Positions 26,748 to 35,115 of a DNA stretch of 64,000 nucleotides are shown here, one piece after another. Within the stretch, counting starts at the first letter, position 1. Each line of letters starts with the position of its first letter. Source of the DNA: Candidatus Hydrogenedentota bacterium. GTDB taxonomy: Bacteria; Hydrogenedentota; Hydrogenedentia; Hydrogenedentales; JAGMZX01. A model generated the notes under the pieces. That model worked only from the letters and a program-made list of their open reading frames with translations. It ran no database searches and had not been told where the DNA came from. The translations under genes and the position numbers were made by a program. The stretch spans positions 1 to 64,000 of the forward strand of contig JAKQEQ010000192.1 of assembly GCA_029556545.1 (NCBI GenBank), read 5' to 3'.

Positions 26748-27581
26748 TCAGCAGAACTGTTCGAGGTACCAGGCGCCGCGCATGAATCCTTCCTCGCGGG
26801 TCTGGGCGTCGTCCTCGTGTTCGATGCTGAGCACGCCGTCGTAGCCGTTGGCGCGCAGGTGGCTCACGTATTCGCCCCAGTTGATGTTGCCGAAACCGGG
26901 GATCACGTAGCGCCACCAGCCGCGCGCGTACACACCGCTCTTCGCCCGTTTCGCCTTGTCAACGAGCGTGTCCTTCGCGTGGGTGTGGAAGATGCGCTTG
27001 GCGAACAGGGACACGGGCAGCAGGTGGTCGCACTCCTGGTGGTAGAGGTGCGACGGGTCGTAATTGAGCCCGAAGTTCTCGTCGGGAATCGCCTCGAACA
27101 TCGCCTCGAAGGTGTCGATGCCCTGGAGACACGTCTGGAACCAGTTCTCGAGGGCGATGTTCACGTTCTTCTTCCGCGCATGGGCGAGGATGGGCCGAAA
27201 CGCCTTCGGCAGAACCTTGCGGATGGTCTGGATTTTCGTCATCCCCTCGACGGGGAATCCGCCGAGCATGCAGACCACGTTCACGCCGAGCATCGCCGCC
27301 GCGTCGATGGTCTTCTTCGCGTGGGTCTGCACGTCCTTCACCTTCTTCGGGTCGGTGATGTCAGTCGTGTAGTACGCAAGACTCGAAAGTTCGAGCCCCA
27401 GTTCGGCGAGTTTCATTTGAATGACCTCGGCGCCCGCGCGCGTCAGCTTCGCCGGGTCGATGTGCTTGCTGCCGGGGTACGCGACCACCTCGAGGCAGGG
27501 AATCGACGCCGTGTCCGCGAATTCGAGGACCGAGTCGAAGGGTTCCTTCCGAAAAGGTGCGGTCAACATGCCTACTTTCAT
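26748..27581 (-). CDS. Xylose isomerase-like TIM-barrel sugar isomerase/epimerase
   Basis: The 277-residue protein fits the AP-endonuclease 2 / IolE-IolH family: MKVGMLTAPFRK at the start, VNIALENWF, LNYDPSHLYHQECD and IFHTHAKDT, which together carry the Glu, Asp and His metal ligands, then GDGVLSIEHEDD-like VLSIEHEDDAQ near the end. It should isomerise or epimerise a sugar or sugar-like keto compound using a divalent metal. The convergent neighbour is a sugar-phosphate isomerase-like gene, which fits a sugar catabolic role, although the two are not cotranscribed. Confidence 0.88.
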   Translation of the reverse strand: MKVGMLTAPFRKEPFDSVLEFADTASIPCLEVVAYPGSKHIDPAKLTRAGAEVIQMKLAELGLELSSLAYYTTDITDPKKVKDVQTHAKKTIDAAAMLGVNVVCMLGGFPVEGMTKIQTIRKVLPKAFRPILAHARKKNVNIALENWFQTCLQGIDTFEAMFEAIPDENFGLNYDPSHLYHQECDHLLPVSLFAKRIFHTHAKDTLVDKAKRAKSGVYARGWWRYVIPGFGNINWGEYVSHLRANGYDGVLSIEHEDDAQTREEGFMRGAWYLEQFC

Positions 27582-27717
27582 GACGTTTCTCCTTGGTCGC
27601 TGGTGCTGCTGCGAAATGATGCGCGGTGTCGCGCGAGTCCCATACTCTAGCGCGGCGGCGCGCCCGGCGCAAGCACGTCTTGCGCCCGACGGTTTTCGCC
27701 CTTAGAATACGCTGTCC

Positions 27718-28872
27718 ATGAGAGTGCTTCGCGCTTGGTTGATGGCCATTCCTGTGTTCACGCGATACTTCCTCTATCGCGTTGGCTTGGCGCGTCGGCC
27801 TAAGTTCACCGACTACTACCCGGAGTACCAGGCCTTCTGCGGATCGATCCTGCACTGGGACCGCCGCACGCGGATCGTCGGCGCGGAGCATTGCCCGCGC
27901 CAGGGACCGGCGGTTTTCGCGGCGAACCACGTGCGCATCACCGACCCGCTATACCTCTTTCGCGCCGTGACGCGCGCGAGCGGCGGGGGCCTTTACGTGC
28001 GCTTCATGGCCCGGGACGATTTCTTCAAGCACTGGGCGTGGCGGTTCTTCCCGTTCAAGCCGAGCGATATGCTCGAAATGGGCGGCGCTTGTTTCATCAG
28101 CCGGGGCAGCGCGAAACCCGCGCAACTGAAACCGTTTGTCGACCTGCTCGATCAGCGAGAGTCCTTCCTCCTGTTTCCCGGCGGCACGCGCACGCGAAGC
28201 GGTGTCCTCATCGAGTACAGCGTGCGCTCCGCCCGATCGCGCGGCGTCGCGTTTTTTCTCGCGCAGACGCAATCGAGGCATCCCGACTGGTCCGTGCCCG
28301 CTGTGCCGCTTGTGCGCACATTCAACCCCGTGCGGCACAACAGCGTGGTCGTATTTGGTCCGCCCCTTTACCTCGAACCGGACGCGGACCGGGAGCGGCA
28401 GCGGGCCTTCGACGAAGAATTGGCCGCGCGGCTCGGCGAACTGGTCGAGATTCACGTCCCGCACCTTGTATGCGCGCTGCTGTATTTGTGGTGTCTCCAC
28501 AGGCGGGGCTGTGAACTGCCCGTGAGCGCGCTACGCGGGGCCTGTGCGCATGCGCGCGACAGACTGGAAAGCCGGCACATCCATCCCGACGCCTTTGTGC
28601 GTCTGGACGGGGAGATTCGCGCGACGCTGCGTTACCTGCGGAGGCGCGGCATGGTGCGGCTCACGCGACACCACGTTCGTCCAGACACGGACCGCATCCT
28701 GGGGTGTCCGCCTCTCGATACGAAGTATCGCAAGCGGAATCCCGTGAAGTTCATCGCGAATCAACTGTTGCATATGCCGGATGTGATACGGGCCGTCGAA
28801 GCCGCCGCCGAGGGCATGGGGGAAAGGGGCGGGGCCGTCCCGCCCCCGGAGGGGTCCTCGCCCTCACTCTGA
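27718..28872 (+). CDS. PlsC-like lysophospholipid acyltransferase family protein
   Basis: The 384-residue protein has the acyltransferase motif N70-H71-x4-D76 in AANHVRITDPL and a second block FPGGTRTRSG, a variant of FPEGTRS. It likely transfers an acyl chain to a glycerol phosphate-type lipid at the membrane. The C-terminal third (about residues 245-360) is extra compared with small PlsC proteins and contains HARDRLESRHIHPD and a winged-helix-like RATLRYLRRRGMVRL. The last residues (SSPSL) and the stop codon come from a dispersed CCCTCTCCC-type repeat, so the natural end may have been changed. Confidence 0.82.
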   Translation: MRVLRAWLMAIPVFTRYFLYRVGLARRPKFTDYYPEYQAFCGSILHWDRRTRIVGAEHCPRQGPAVFAANHVRITDPLYLFRAVTRASGGGLYVRFMARDDFFKHWAWRFFPFKPSDMLEMGGACFISRGSAKPAQLKPFVDLLDQRESFLLFPGGTRTRSGVLIEYSVRSARSRGVAFFLAQTQSRHPDWSVPAVPLVRTFNPVRHNSVVVFGPPLYLEPDADRERQRAFDEELAARLGELVEIHVPHLVCALLYLWCLHRRGCELPVSALRGACAHARDRLESRHIHPDAFVRLDGEIRATLRYLRRRGMVRLTRHHVRPDTDRILGCPPLDTKYRKRNPVKFIANQLLHMPDVIRAVEAAAEGMGERGGAVPPPEGSSPSL

Positions 28873-28893
28873 CCCTCTCCCTCGGGGAGAGGG
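28861..28893. repeat. CCCTCTCCC-TCG-GGGAGAGGG dispersed hairpin repeat
   Basis: A perfect 9-bp stem (28873-28881 with 28885-28893) around a TCG loop, preceded by CCCTCACTCTGA. This short repeat, often with CCCTCACCCCAACC in front, is found in many bacterial genomes. Another full copy is at 57493-57525 and a partial one at 57561-57576. It overlaps the stop codon of the acyltransferase gene. Confidence 0.8.
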
Positions 28894-28928
28894 ATGCAAT
28901 GGGAGACCCTCGGTCGTTGCCGTGGCGC

Positions 28929-28952
28929 GGTCGGGAGACTGGCCACAACAAG
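28929..28952 (+). repeat. GGGAGAC-CACAACAAG dispersed repeat, first copy
   Basis: GGTCGGGAGACTGGCC forms a short imperfect stem and is followed by ACAACAAG. A second copy lies at 63929-63952 with GGTGGGAGACCGGG and the same CACAACAAG tail. Together with the CCCTCTCCC element it fills the 168 nt before the partner-switching operon. Confidence 0.65.
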
Positions 28953-29040
28953 AATGTGTGGGGCGGGACGCGCCACCTCCTTTGTTTTTGTCGTGTCGAC
29001 AGGTAGAATGACGGGCGGGGCATAGTGGGAGAAGAGAGTC

Positions 29041-30723
29041 GTGTTGCGCGGGTTCATTGTGCGGAAAGCGGACGGGTTGCGGGTACCGGTCGGCGTATCG
29101 TTGATCGTCGGTCGCACGGGCGAGTGCGGACTGGTGATCGACGACACGGCGGCCTCGCGCCGGCATCTTGAGATCACTGCGCGCGGGGATTCCTTCGCCT
29201 GGAAAGACCTGGGCAGTACGAACGGCACCGCGGTCAATGGGGCGCGCATGCTGGCTGGGGAACTGAAACACGGCGACGTCATCCAAATCGGCGAGACGGA
29301 ACTGCGTTTCGAGGTCGAGGAGACGCCGGACGAGGCGACCGCGGAAGAAGACGCGACCATGTTCCGCGGGGACGTCTTCAGTCTACGCGGCGAGGCGAGC
29401 ACCGTGCACCGGGAGAATAAGGCCGCAGCGCTGCTGCAGGCGCTCTACACCGTCACGAACCAGATTTCCACAAATTATGAACTGTGCTCGCTCATCAACC
29501 GCATCCTCGAAACCACCATGCGCGCCATCAACGCCCAGCGCGGCGCCTTGTTCCTCGCGGATGAACAGGGCGAGCTCCTGCCCTGCCCGGTCTGCGGCAA
29601 TGTCCACGCGATCCGCGACGGCGTGCTTCTGCCGCGCAAGCCGGGCGCGCTCAAGATCAGCGGCACGGTGGCGCGGCGCGTGATCCGGGACGGGGAGAGC
29701 GTCCTCTTCCAGGACACGGACTCGGACGGCGAATTGAGCACGGCGGAGAGTATCGTCGCGTTGAACCTGCGATCGATTCTGTGCGTGCCGCTTCGCGCGA
29801 AAAACGGCATCCTGGGCATCCTCTACATCGACTCCGACCGACCGAATCATTCGTACACGGAAGAAGACATGCTGCTGGCGACGTCGGTGGGCGCGAGCGC
29901 GGGGCTTGCCATCGAGAACGCGCGCATGCACCAGGAAATGCTGGAAAAGCAGCGCATCGAGCAGGAAATCGCCACGGCGTGGCGCATTCAGGAAGGGTTC
30001 CTCGTCAAGGATTGGCCCGAGGACGACCCTCGCTTCCAGATTTACGGCGATATGCGGCCCGCGAAGACCGTCGGCGGCGGTTTCTACGACTTCGTGCGGC
30101 CCGACGAGCACACGGTGGGCCTGCTCATCGGCGACGTGAGCGGCAAGGGCGTGCCGGCGGCGTTGACGATGGCGCAGTTGCTCGCTGAATTCCGGCTGCG
30201 CGCGCTCGAGTTCCGGTCGCCGGCGGCGGTGCTCGGCGCGCTCAACGGGGACCTTGTCGCGCGGACGCAGTCGGGCATGTTTTGCACGATGTGCTACCTG
30301 CTGCTTGATCTTCGGACGGGCCGCGTAACCTGCGCGAACGCGGGCCACCTTCCCGCGCTGCGGGTCGGCGCGTCGGGCGGGACATTTTTCGGCGGGGCTT
30401 CGGGCCCGCCCGCGGGCATTCTGCCGGACGCGAGTTGGCTGGACGAGATGTCCGAGATCGCGCTGGGCGACGCGATTCTCCTCTACACGGACGGGATCGC
30501 GGAGGCGCGGCGGACGTTTCACGGCGACGATGGCGCACGGAAATCGGGGCCGGTGGGCGAATACGATCCGGAGCGGCTGGCGCGGGTCGCGCATGCGGTG
30601 CATGACCAGCCGCCGCGCGCGATCATCGAGGCGGTGGTTCAGGACGTGGTGACGTTCTGCGCGCCGGGCGCGCCGCATGACGATTGCACGCTGATTTCGG
30701 TAAGATACCTCGGTCATGCGTGA
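29041..30723 (+). CDS. FHA-GAF-PPM (SpoIIE/RsbU-type) serine phosphatase
   Basis: This 560-residue protein has an FHA domain at about 15-95 (LIVGRTGECGLVIDD, SRRHLEI, DLGSTNGTAVNG), a GAF domain at about 125-300 (ETTMRAINAQRGALFL, GASAGLAIENARMH), a helical linker and a PPM/SpoIIE phosphatase domain at about 330-558. The metal-binding signatures GDVSGKGVPAALTM, LYTDGIAEARR and PHDDCTLI are intact, so it should be an active phosphatase. In known systems this class dephosphorylates a phospho-STAS protein. FHA domains read phosphothreonine and GAF domains bind small ligands, so it has two sensory inputs. It starts a seven-gene operon, overlapping the kinase gene by 8 nt. The initiation codon is GTG, after GGGAGAAGA. 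Confidence 0.92.
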   Translation: MLRGFIVRKADGLRVPVGVSLIVGRTGECGLVIDDTAASRRHLEITARGDSFAWKDLGSTNGTAVNGARMLAGELKHGDVIQIGETELRFEVEETPDEATAEEDATMFRGDVFSLRGEASTVHRENKAAALLQALYTVTNQISTNYELCSLINRILETTMRAINAQRGALFLADEQGELLPCPVCGNVHAIRDGVLLPRKPGALKISGTVARRVIRDGESVLFQDTDSDGELSTAESIVALNLRSILCVPLRAKNGILGILYIDSDRPNHSYTEEDMLLATSVGASAGLAIENARMHQEMLEKQRIEQEIATAWRIQEGFLVKDWPEDDPRFQIYGDMRPAKTVGGGFYDFVRPDEHTVGLLIGDVSGKGVPAALTMAQLLAEFRLRALEFRSPAAVLGALNGDLVARTQSGMFCTMCYLLLDLRTGRVTCANAGHLPALRVGASGGTFFGGASGPPAGILPDASWLDEMSEIALGDAILLYTDGIAEARRTFHGDDGARKSGPVGEYDPERLARVAHAVHDQPPRAIIEAVVQDVVTFCAPGAPHDDCTLISVRYLGHA

Positions 30724-31153
30724 CGAAATCCACGTCGAGACGGTGTCGGACCCACGTTTGCTGGGCTGCATACGGAGCCTGGTGCGCGCGTATGCCGCTG
30801 GGCTGGGGTTCGCCGAGGAACGGGTCCGGGACATCGTCCTGGCGGTGGACGAGGCGTGCGCGAACGCGATTCGGCACTCGTATGGGGGGCGCAACGACGG
30901 AGCGGTGACGATCGTGCTGAAATCGAGCGAGGAATGGATGGAACTCGAATTGACGGACGCTGGCGCGCCCGCACCGCCGGAGCGCATCGTGCGGCGCGAA
31001 CTCGAGCGCCCAACGCCTGAGACGGCCCGCCCCGGCGGGCTGGGCGTGCAACTCATGTACGAGGTGTTTGACGAGGTGCGATTCACTCCCGGCGCGGTGC
31101 GAGGGAATCATGTTATCATGCGGCTTCGGCGGCCGGAACGGAAGGACACTTGA
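30716..31153 (+). CDS. RsbW-type anti-sigma serine kinase (HATPase)
   Basis: The 145-residue protein is a GHKL-type serine kinase. The N-box VDEACANAIRHSY binds ATP-Mg; the G1 region is LTDAGAPAPPE and the glycine-rich G2 loop is RPGGLGVQLMYEVFDEV. It lacks other domains. In Bacillus, RsbW and SpoIIAB phosphorylate a STAS antagonist and sequester a sigma factor. Here a STAS gene starts directly after the stop codon, but no sigma factor gene is present. Its product should phosphorylate S58 of the STAS protein and be opposed by the upstream phosphatase. It overlaps the preceding gene by 8 nt. Confidence 0.93.
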   Translation: MRDEIHVETVSDPRLLGCIRSLVRAYAAGLGFAEERVRDIVLAVDEACANAIRHSYGGRNDGAVTIVLKSSEEWMELELTDAGAPAPPERIVRRELERPTPETARPGGLGVQLMYEVFDEVRFTPGAVRGNHVIMRLRRPERKDT

Positions 31154-31471
31154 ATGGCGCTTGAATTGCTAAGCGTGGAGCAGGACGGGCAATGGGTCAT
31201 CCGGGCAAAGGGCGAGGTTGATCTTTACGCTTCGCCCGACCTGCGCGCGGCCATCCTGAAAGCCGTCTCGGATCCGCGCGGCGGGGTGGCGGTGGACCTG
31301 AGCCAGGTCGAGTACATGGACTCGTCGGGCGTGGCGACGTTGGTCGAGGGGCTCAAGTCTGCGGGTCAGCGCAAAGTGTCGTTTTCATTGCTTGCCCCGT
31401 CGCAGGCGGTGATGAAGGTTCTTCAGTTGTCGCGTCTCGATTCCGTGTTTGATATACGGGAGAGTCTGTAA
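31154..31471 (+). CDS. STAS-domain anti-anti-sigma factor / MlaB-like protein
   Basis: The 105-residue protein is a lone STAS domain. The loop MDSSGVATLVEGLK contains S57-S58, with S58 at the same position as the phosphorylated serine of SpoIIAA, and VAVDLSQVEYMD precedes it. STAS proteins are both anti-sigma antagonists and, as MlaB in E. coli, partners of the lipid-transport ATPase MlaF. This gene starts immediately after the kinase stop and lies 7 nt before the MlaE permease, so either role fits. It is soluble and short, normal for the family. Confidence 0.92.
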   Translation: MALELLSVEQDGQWVIRAKGEVDLYASPDLRAAILKAVSDPRGGVAVDLSQVEYMDSSGVATLVEGLKSAGQRKVSFSLLAPSQAVMKVLQLSRLDSVFDIRESL

Positions 31472-31478
31472 TCCGCTT

Positions 31479-32273
31479 ATGACGAGCGTAGTGGGATATT
31501 CGGGCCGCGCCGCCCTCGATGCGTTGCATGCGGGGGGAATGGTGTGCGTCCTGATTGTCGATACGCTGAACTGGTTGTTTGTGCAGCCGCTGCGCGGCAA
31601 GGGGCTGCGGCTGCGCAGCACCGTCGAGCATTTTGTTGAGTTCGGCGTGCGCTCGATGCCGATCGTGGGGCTCATCTGCTTCCTCGTGGGCGTGATCATC
31701 GCGATGCAATCCGCCTATACGCTCGAGAAGTGGGGCGCGACCAAGTTCATCGCGAATCTGGTGGGGATTTCGGCGCTGCGCGAACTGGCGCCCCTCATGA
31801 CCGCCGTGTTGATCACGGGCCGCTGCGGCTCGGCGATCACGGCCGAGATCGGCACGATGAAGGTGGCCGAGGAGATTGACGCGCTGCATGTGATGGGGCT
31901 TAACCCGACGAAGTTTCTCATCGTGCCGAAATTCCTCGCCATGCTCGTGGCGGTGCCGTGCGTGACGGTGCTGGCCATGTTCATTATGATCCTGGGCGGG
32001 TTTCTGCTCTCGTGCAGCCCCTTGGTCGGCGTCGACCCGGTCATCTACTACGAGCAGACAGTGAATTCGCTCGTGGCGAAGGACATGGTTACCGGCGTGG
32101 TCAAGAGCATCTTCTTCGGGATTACGATCTGTTGGGTGGGCATCTACCGGGGATTCCAGGTGGAAGGCGGGGCGGAAGGCGTGGGCCGGAAGACCACATC
32201 GTCCGTCGTGACGTCCATCTTTCTGATCATTCTGTTGGACCTGGTCTGGACAACCCTGTTCTATTTCGCGTGA
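31479..32273 (+). CDS. mlaE: MlaE-type phospholipid ABC transporter permease
   Basis: The 264-residue membrane protein has about five to six hydrophobic segments and the permease motif FIANLVGISALRELAPLMTAVLITGRCGSAITAEIGTMK with the conserved EELDALHVMG-like EEIDALHVMGLNP. It is the MlaE permease that moves phospholipids between the inner membrane and an MCE protein. I use ATG 31479, 7 nt after the STAS stop; a TTG at 31449 in the same frame would overlap the STAS gene. It sits between the STAS gene and the ATPase, as in the E. coli mla operon apart from order. Confidence 0.92.
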   Translation: MTSVVGYSGRAALDALHAGGMVCVLIVDTLNWLFVQPLRGKGLRLRSTVEHFVEFGVRSMPIVGLICFLVGVIIAMQSAYTLEKWGATKFIANLVGISALRELAPLMTAVLITGRCGSAITAEIGTMKVAEEIDALHVMGLNPTKFLIVPKFLAMLVAVPCVTVLAMFIMILGGFLLSCSPLVGVDPVIYYEQTVNSLVAKDMVTGVVKSIFFGITICWVGIYRGFQVEGGAEGVGRKTTSSVVTSIFLIILLDLVWTTLFYFA

Positions 32274-32274
32274 C

Positions 32275-33084
32275 ATGGCGGCATCGAACGACAATGACAT
32301 CATCATCGAGGTACGGGACCTCGTCGTCAAGTACGGCGACCGGACCGTGCTCGACGGCATCAACTTCCAGGTGCGGCGGGGCGAGATTTTCGTCATTCTC
32401 GGCGGCAGCGGCTGCGGCAAGAGCACCCTGCTGCGCAACCTGGTCGGCTTGATGCGGCCCTATTCCGGCCGGATTCTGATCAACGGCCAGGACTTCACCG
32501 CTATGAACGACGAGGAGCGCACGGACGCGCGCAAACGCATGGGCATGTGCTTCCAGGGTTCGGCCCTGTTCGGGTCCATGTCGGTCGGGGACAATGTGGC
32601 GCTGCCGCTGCGCGAACACACGCGACTCGAGGAATCGACCATCGAGATCATGACGAAGATCAAACTCGAACTCGTGGGACTTGGCGGATTCGGCGACTTC
32701 CTGCCCGCCGAACTCAGCGGCGGCATGAAGAAGCGCGCCGGCCTCGCCCGCGCCATGGCGATGGACCCCGAGATCATCTTCTACGACGAGCCGTCCGCGG
32801 GGCTGGACCCCATCGTGGCGGCGGGTCTCGACGGCCTCATCCGAAAGATGCAGCACACGTTCAATCTGACGAGCGTCGTGGTCACCCACGAGATGGAGAG
32901 CGTGAAACAGATCGCGGACACCGTCTGCATGCTCGAACGCGGGCGCATCGTCGGGCTGGGCGCGCTCGAAGAATTACGCGCGCTCGATTATCCTTACGTG
33001 CAACAGTTTTTCGCGCGGCGCGCGCAGGACGAGTCGCAGATCGACAGCGCCGAGTACCTGCGCTCGCTGACGGGCCTCGAGTAG
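32275..33084 (+). CDS. mlaF: MlaF-type phospholipid ABC transporter ATPase
   Basis: The 269-residue ATPase has Walker A GGSGCGKSTL, the signature LSGGMKKRAGLARAMAM, Walker B EIIFYDEPSAGLDP and the switch His in VVTHEMES. The SGGMKKRAGLARA form of the signature is typical of MlaF. It powers lipid transfer with the permease. The start lies one base after the permease stop. In E. coli MlaF is bound by the STAS protein MlaB; the STAS gene two positions upstream may be its partner. Confidence 0.96.
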   Translation: MAASNDNDIIIEVRDLVVKYGDRTVLDGINFQVRRGEIFVILGGSGCGKSTLLRNLVGLMRPYSGRILINGQDFTAMNDEERTDARKRMGMCFQGSALFGSMSVGDNVALPLREHTRLEESTIEIMTKIKLELVGLGGFGDFLPAELSGGMKKRAGLARAMAMDPEIIFYDEPSAGLDPIVAAGLDGLIRKMQHTFNLTSVVVTHEMESVKQIADTVCMLERGRIVGLGALEELRALDYPYVQQFFARRAQDESQIDSAEYLRSLTGLE

Positions 33085-33105
33085 CGGAAGAGAGGAACGA
33101 TAGCC

Positions 33106-34245
33106 ATGCCGGCGGAAAAGAAGAACTTCACGGCCACGGAAATCAAGGCGGGTCTTTTTGTGCTGATCAGCGTGGCCGTACTGGCGGGGTTCATCACGGT
33201 CATCATGAAGATCAACCTGGCGCCCCCGCCTGTAAAGCGCTACCACACCTTCTTCGACGGCACGCTCGGCCTCAACAACAACGCCGAGGTCCGCTTCGGC
33301 GGCGTGCGCGTGGGCCGCGTCACCGGCATCCGCTACGCGCTCGCCGAGGACGCCGACCGCGAGGCCATGACGACCAAGGAGAAGGAGGCGGAACGCCGCC
33401 TCATCCGCGTGGACTTCGAGGTCTTCACCGACGTGCCGGTGAACGTGGACTGTGAGGCGTCGGTGCAGCAGACCACGTTCACGGCCGAGCGGCACCTGGA
33501 AATCAGCACCGGATCGCCCGATGCGACTGCGCTCGAAGACGGAAGTTGCCTCGCGGCATTGAATCAGGGCTACGGTTTTATCCAGTTACCGGACACGGCG
33601 TCGGTCCTCGATACGGTCGAGAAGCTGCTTGACGATTTGCGGGACCTGATCGGCGTCGATGATGTGAAGAAAGCGCCGGAAGGCGACGAGAGCGCGCCGA
33701 CGAAGGAGCAGTTCCAGGTGACGCGAATCGCGGCGACCATCAAGGAATTGCTCGAGAACCTTAACGAATTCCTCGGGGTGGATGAGGCGCGGCAACGCGA
33801 GGAGGCCGGCGAGGAATTCGTGCGGCTGACCAACATCACGGCGTCGGTCAAGAGCACGCTCGAGTACCTGCAGGGCGGCCTTGTCGAAGAGGAACGGATC
33901 GCCGGCGTGCTGGACGAAGCGAAGACGCTGCTCGAGCAGTTGAACGGCGTGCTGGCGGAGAACCGCGAACCTATCCACGGCGCGCTGGCCGGGGTCGAGG
34001 ACCTCCTCAACGACCTGACACCGCGCCTGACGACGATCATGGAAACGCTGCAGAGCCTGCTCGACAATGCGGACGGGTTGGCCGGCAACGCCCGCGACTT
34101 CCTTGAAGACAACCGCCCGGCGCTCGAAGACATGCTCGCGGACCTCGGCGAAACGGTCGGCTATCTCAAGACCTTCGCGCGGACCATGGCGGAGCAGCCT
34201 CAGGCCGTCATTCGCGGCAAGGAACCCGAGGGCAGGAAGAAATAG
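33106..34245 (+). CDS. mlaD: MCE domain protein (MlaD family)
   Basis: The 379-residue protein has an N-terminal membrane anchor at about 20-37 (LFVLISVAVLAGFITVIM), then the MCE domain with HTFFDGTLGLNNNAEVRFGGVRVGRVTGIRY. The domain continues to about residue 150 and is followed by a long alpha-helical C-terminal region (residues 175-350, repeated LLDDLRDL, LLENLNEFL, LLNDLT). This tail is longer than in E. coli MlaD (183 residues) and is like PqiB or Mce proteins with a helical tube. It forms a hexameric periplasmic lipid conduit. Next gene follows after 9 nt. Confidence 0.9.
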   Translation: MPAEKKNFTATEIKAGLFVLISVAVLAGFITVIMKINLAPPPVKRYHTFFDGTLGLNNNAEVRFGGVRVGRVTGIRYALAEDADREAMTTKEKEAERRLIRVDFEVFTDVPVNVDCEASVQQTTFTAERHLEISTGSPDATALEDGSCLAALNQGYGFIQLPDTASVLDTVEKLLDDLRDLIGVDDVKKAPEGDESAPTKEQFQVTRIAATIKELLENLNEFLGVDEARQREEAGEEFVRLTNITASVKSTLEYLQGGLVEEERIAGVLDEAKTLLEQLNGVLAENREPIHGALAGVEDLLNDLTPRLTTIMETLQSLLDNADGLAGNARDFLEDNRPALEDMLADLGETVGYLKTFARTMAEQPQAVIRGKEPEGRKK

Positions 34246-34254
34246 GAGCAAACC

Positions 34255-34881
34255 ATGAAGCGGATAACCGGAATGATCGGCCTTGTGTTGGCGGTGGCGG
34301 GGTGTGTCTCCGCGCCCAAGCCCACCTATCACACCCTGGACCTCTCCCCCGCCGCCGTCGCGGAGACGGCGGCGATCAACGTGGTGGTGGACCAAATCCG
34401 CGTGGCAGAGCCTTTGCGCCGCGAAGAAGTCTTGATCAAGAAGAGCCCGACCGAGATCGAGTACTACGCCGCGCACAAGTGGGCCGCGAGTCTGTCCGAA
34501 CTGGTCGCGCAGAAGCTGAACGCCGAGTTCGGTTCGCGGGAGCCGGACCGGCCCACCATCCTCGTGTATGGGACGTTGCTCGCCTTCGAGCAGGTGGACG
34601 ATCCGGCGGGCCCGAAGGCGGTGGTCCGCCTCGAACTACAATTCCGACCGGACGGCGCGAGCCGATACAAACAACCGTTGCTCGAACGGGTCTATGAGAA
34701 CCCGTACCGGCAGGAGCCGAGCGTCGCGGCCCCCGGCGCGTCCGTCGAGGAAACCGTGCGCGCGGTTGTGCGCGCCCTGTCCGACCGGCTCGGTGCGTTG
34801 GCCGACGCTATCCGCGCCGACGCCGTCCGCGCGCATGAACTCGCCGCGAAAGCCGAGGAAGGCGCGGCGGACGCGGGGTAA
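34255..34881 (+). CDS. ABC-type transport auxiliary lipoprotein (PqiC-like)
   Basis: The 208-residue protein has a lipobox LAVAGC with the lipidated Cys at 17, then the PqiC-like domain: YHTLDLSPAAV, VVVDQIRVAEPLRREEVL and KWAASLSELVAQKLNAEF. PqiC-type lipoproteins sit in the outer membrane at the far end of MCE lipid-transport bridges. The C-terminal 40 residues are alanine-rich helix. It is the last gene of the seven-gene operon. Confidence 0.85.
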   Translation: MKRITGMIGLVLAVAGCVSAPKPTYHTLDLSPAAVAETAAINVVVDQIRVAEPLRREEVLIKKSPTEIEYYAAHKWAASLSELVAQKLNAEFGSREPDRPTILVYGTLLAFEQVDDPAGPKAVVRLELQFRPDGASRYKQPLLERVYENPYRQEPSVAAPGASVEETVRAVVRALSDRLGALADAIRADAVRAHELAAKAEEGAADAG

Positions 34882-34949
34882 GGCGCGAGGCTTGAAACAT
34901 CGCGGCACCGCGGCCTCGGCTCAAGGAAGGCAGCCGCCTATTTGCCATG

Positions 34950-34978
34950 CTCGTTTCCGAGGCGTACTTGGAAACAAG
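34950..34978. repeat. CTCGTTTCC-GGAAACAAG hairpin repeat
   Basis: Arms CTCGTTTCCGAG and CTTGGAAACAAG pair over 12 positions with two mismatches around a 5-nt loop, 68 nt after the lipoprotein stop codon. It resembles the widespread short repeat of form CTCGTTCCCAAG-CTTGGGAACG. It could act as a terminator of the Mla operon. Confidence 0.55.
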
Positions 34979-35085
34979 TCAGTCCCTTATCATCCCCTTA
35001 TCATGACGCAGGCCCGGCGGCGCGGATGCGGGCGAAATTGAGGGGTTCTTTCAAGTACAATCGTTGGGCGAAGAGCGGGTTTGCG

Positions 35086-35115
35086 CTGGATTCCCGCTTG
35101 CGCGGGAATGACGGG
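35086..35115 (+). repeat. GGATTCCCGC-type repeat, single copy
   Basis: CTGGATTCCCGC, TTGC, GCGGGAATGACGGG: the same unit as each arm at 19.1 kb with a different loop (TTGC instead of TTTT). The stem is CCCGC/GCGGG extended by the flanks. Confidence 0.8.

Noticed and set aside
30716-31153. A sigma factor-linked stress operon
   Set aside because: The kinase, phosphatase and STAS genes are present but no sigma factor is encoded within or beside the operon, so the classical output is not supported.
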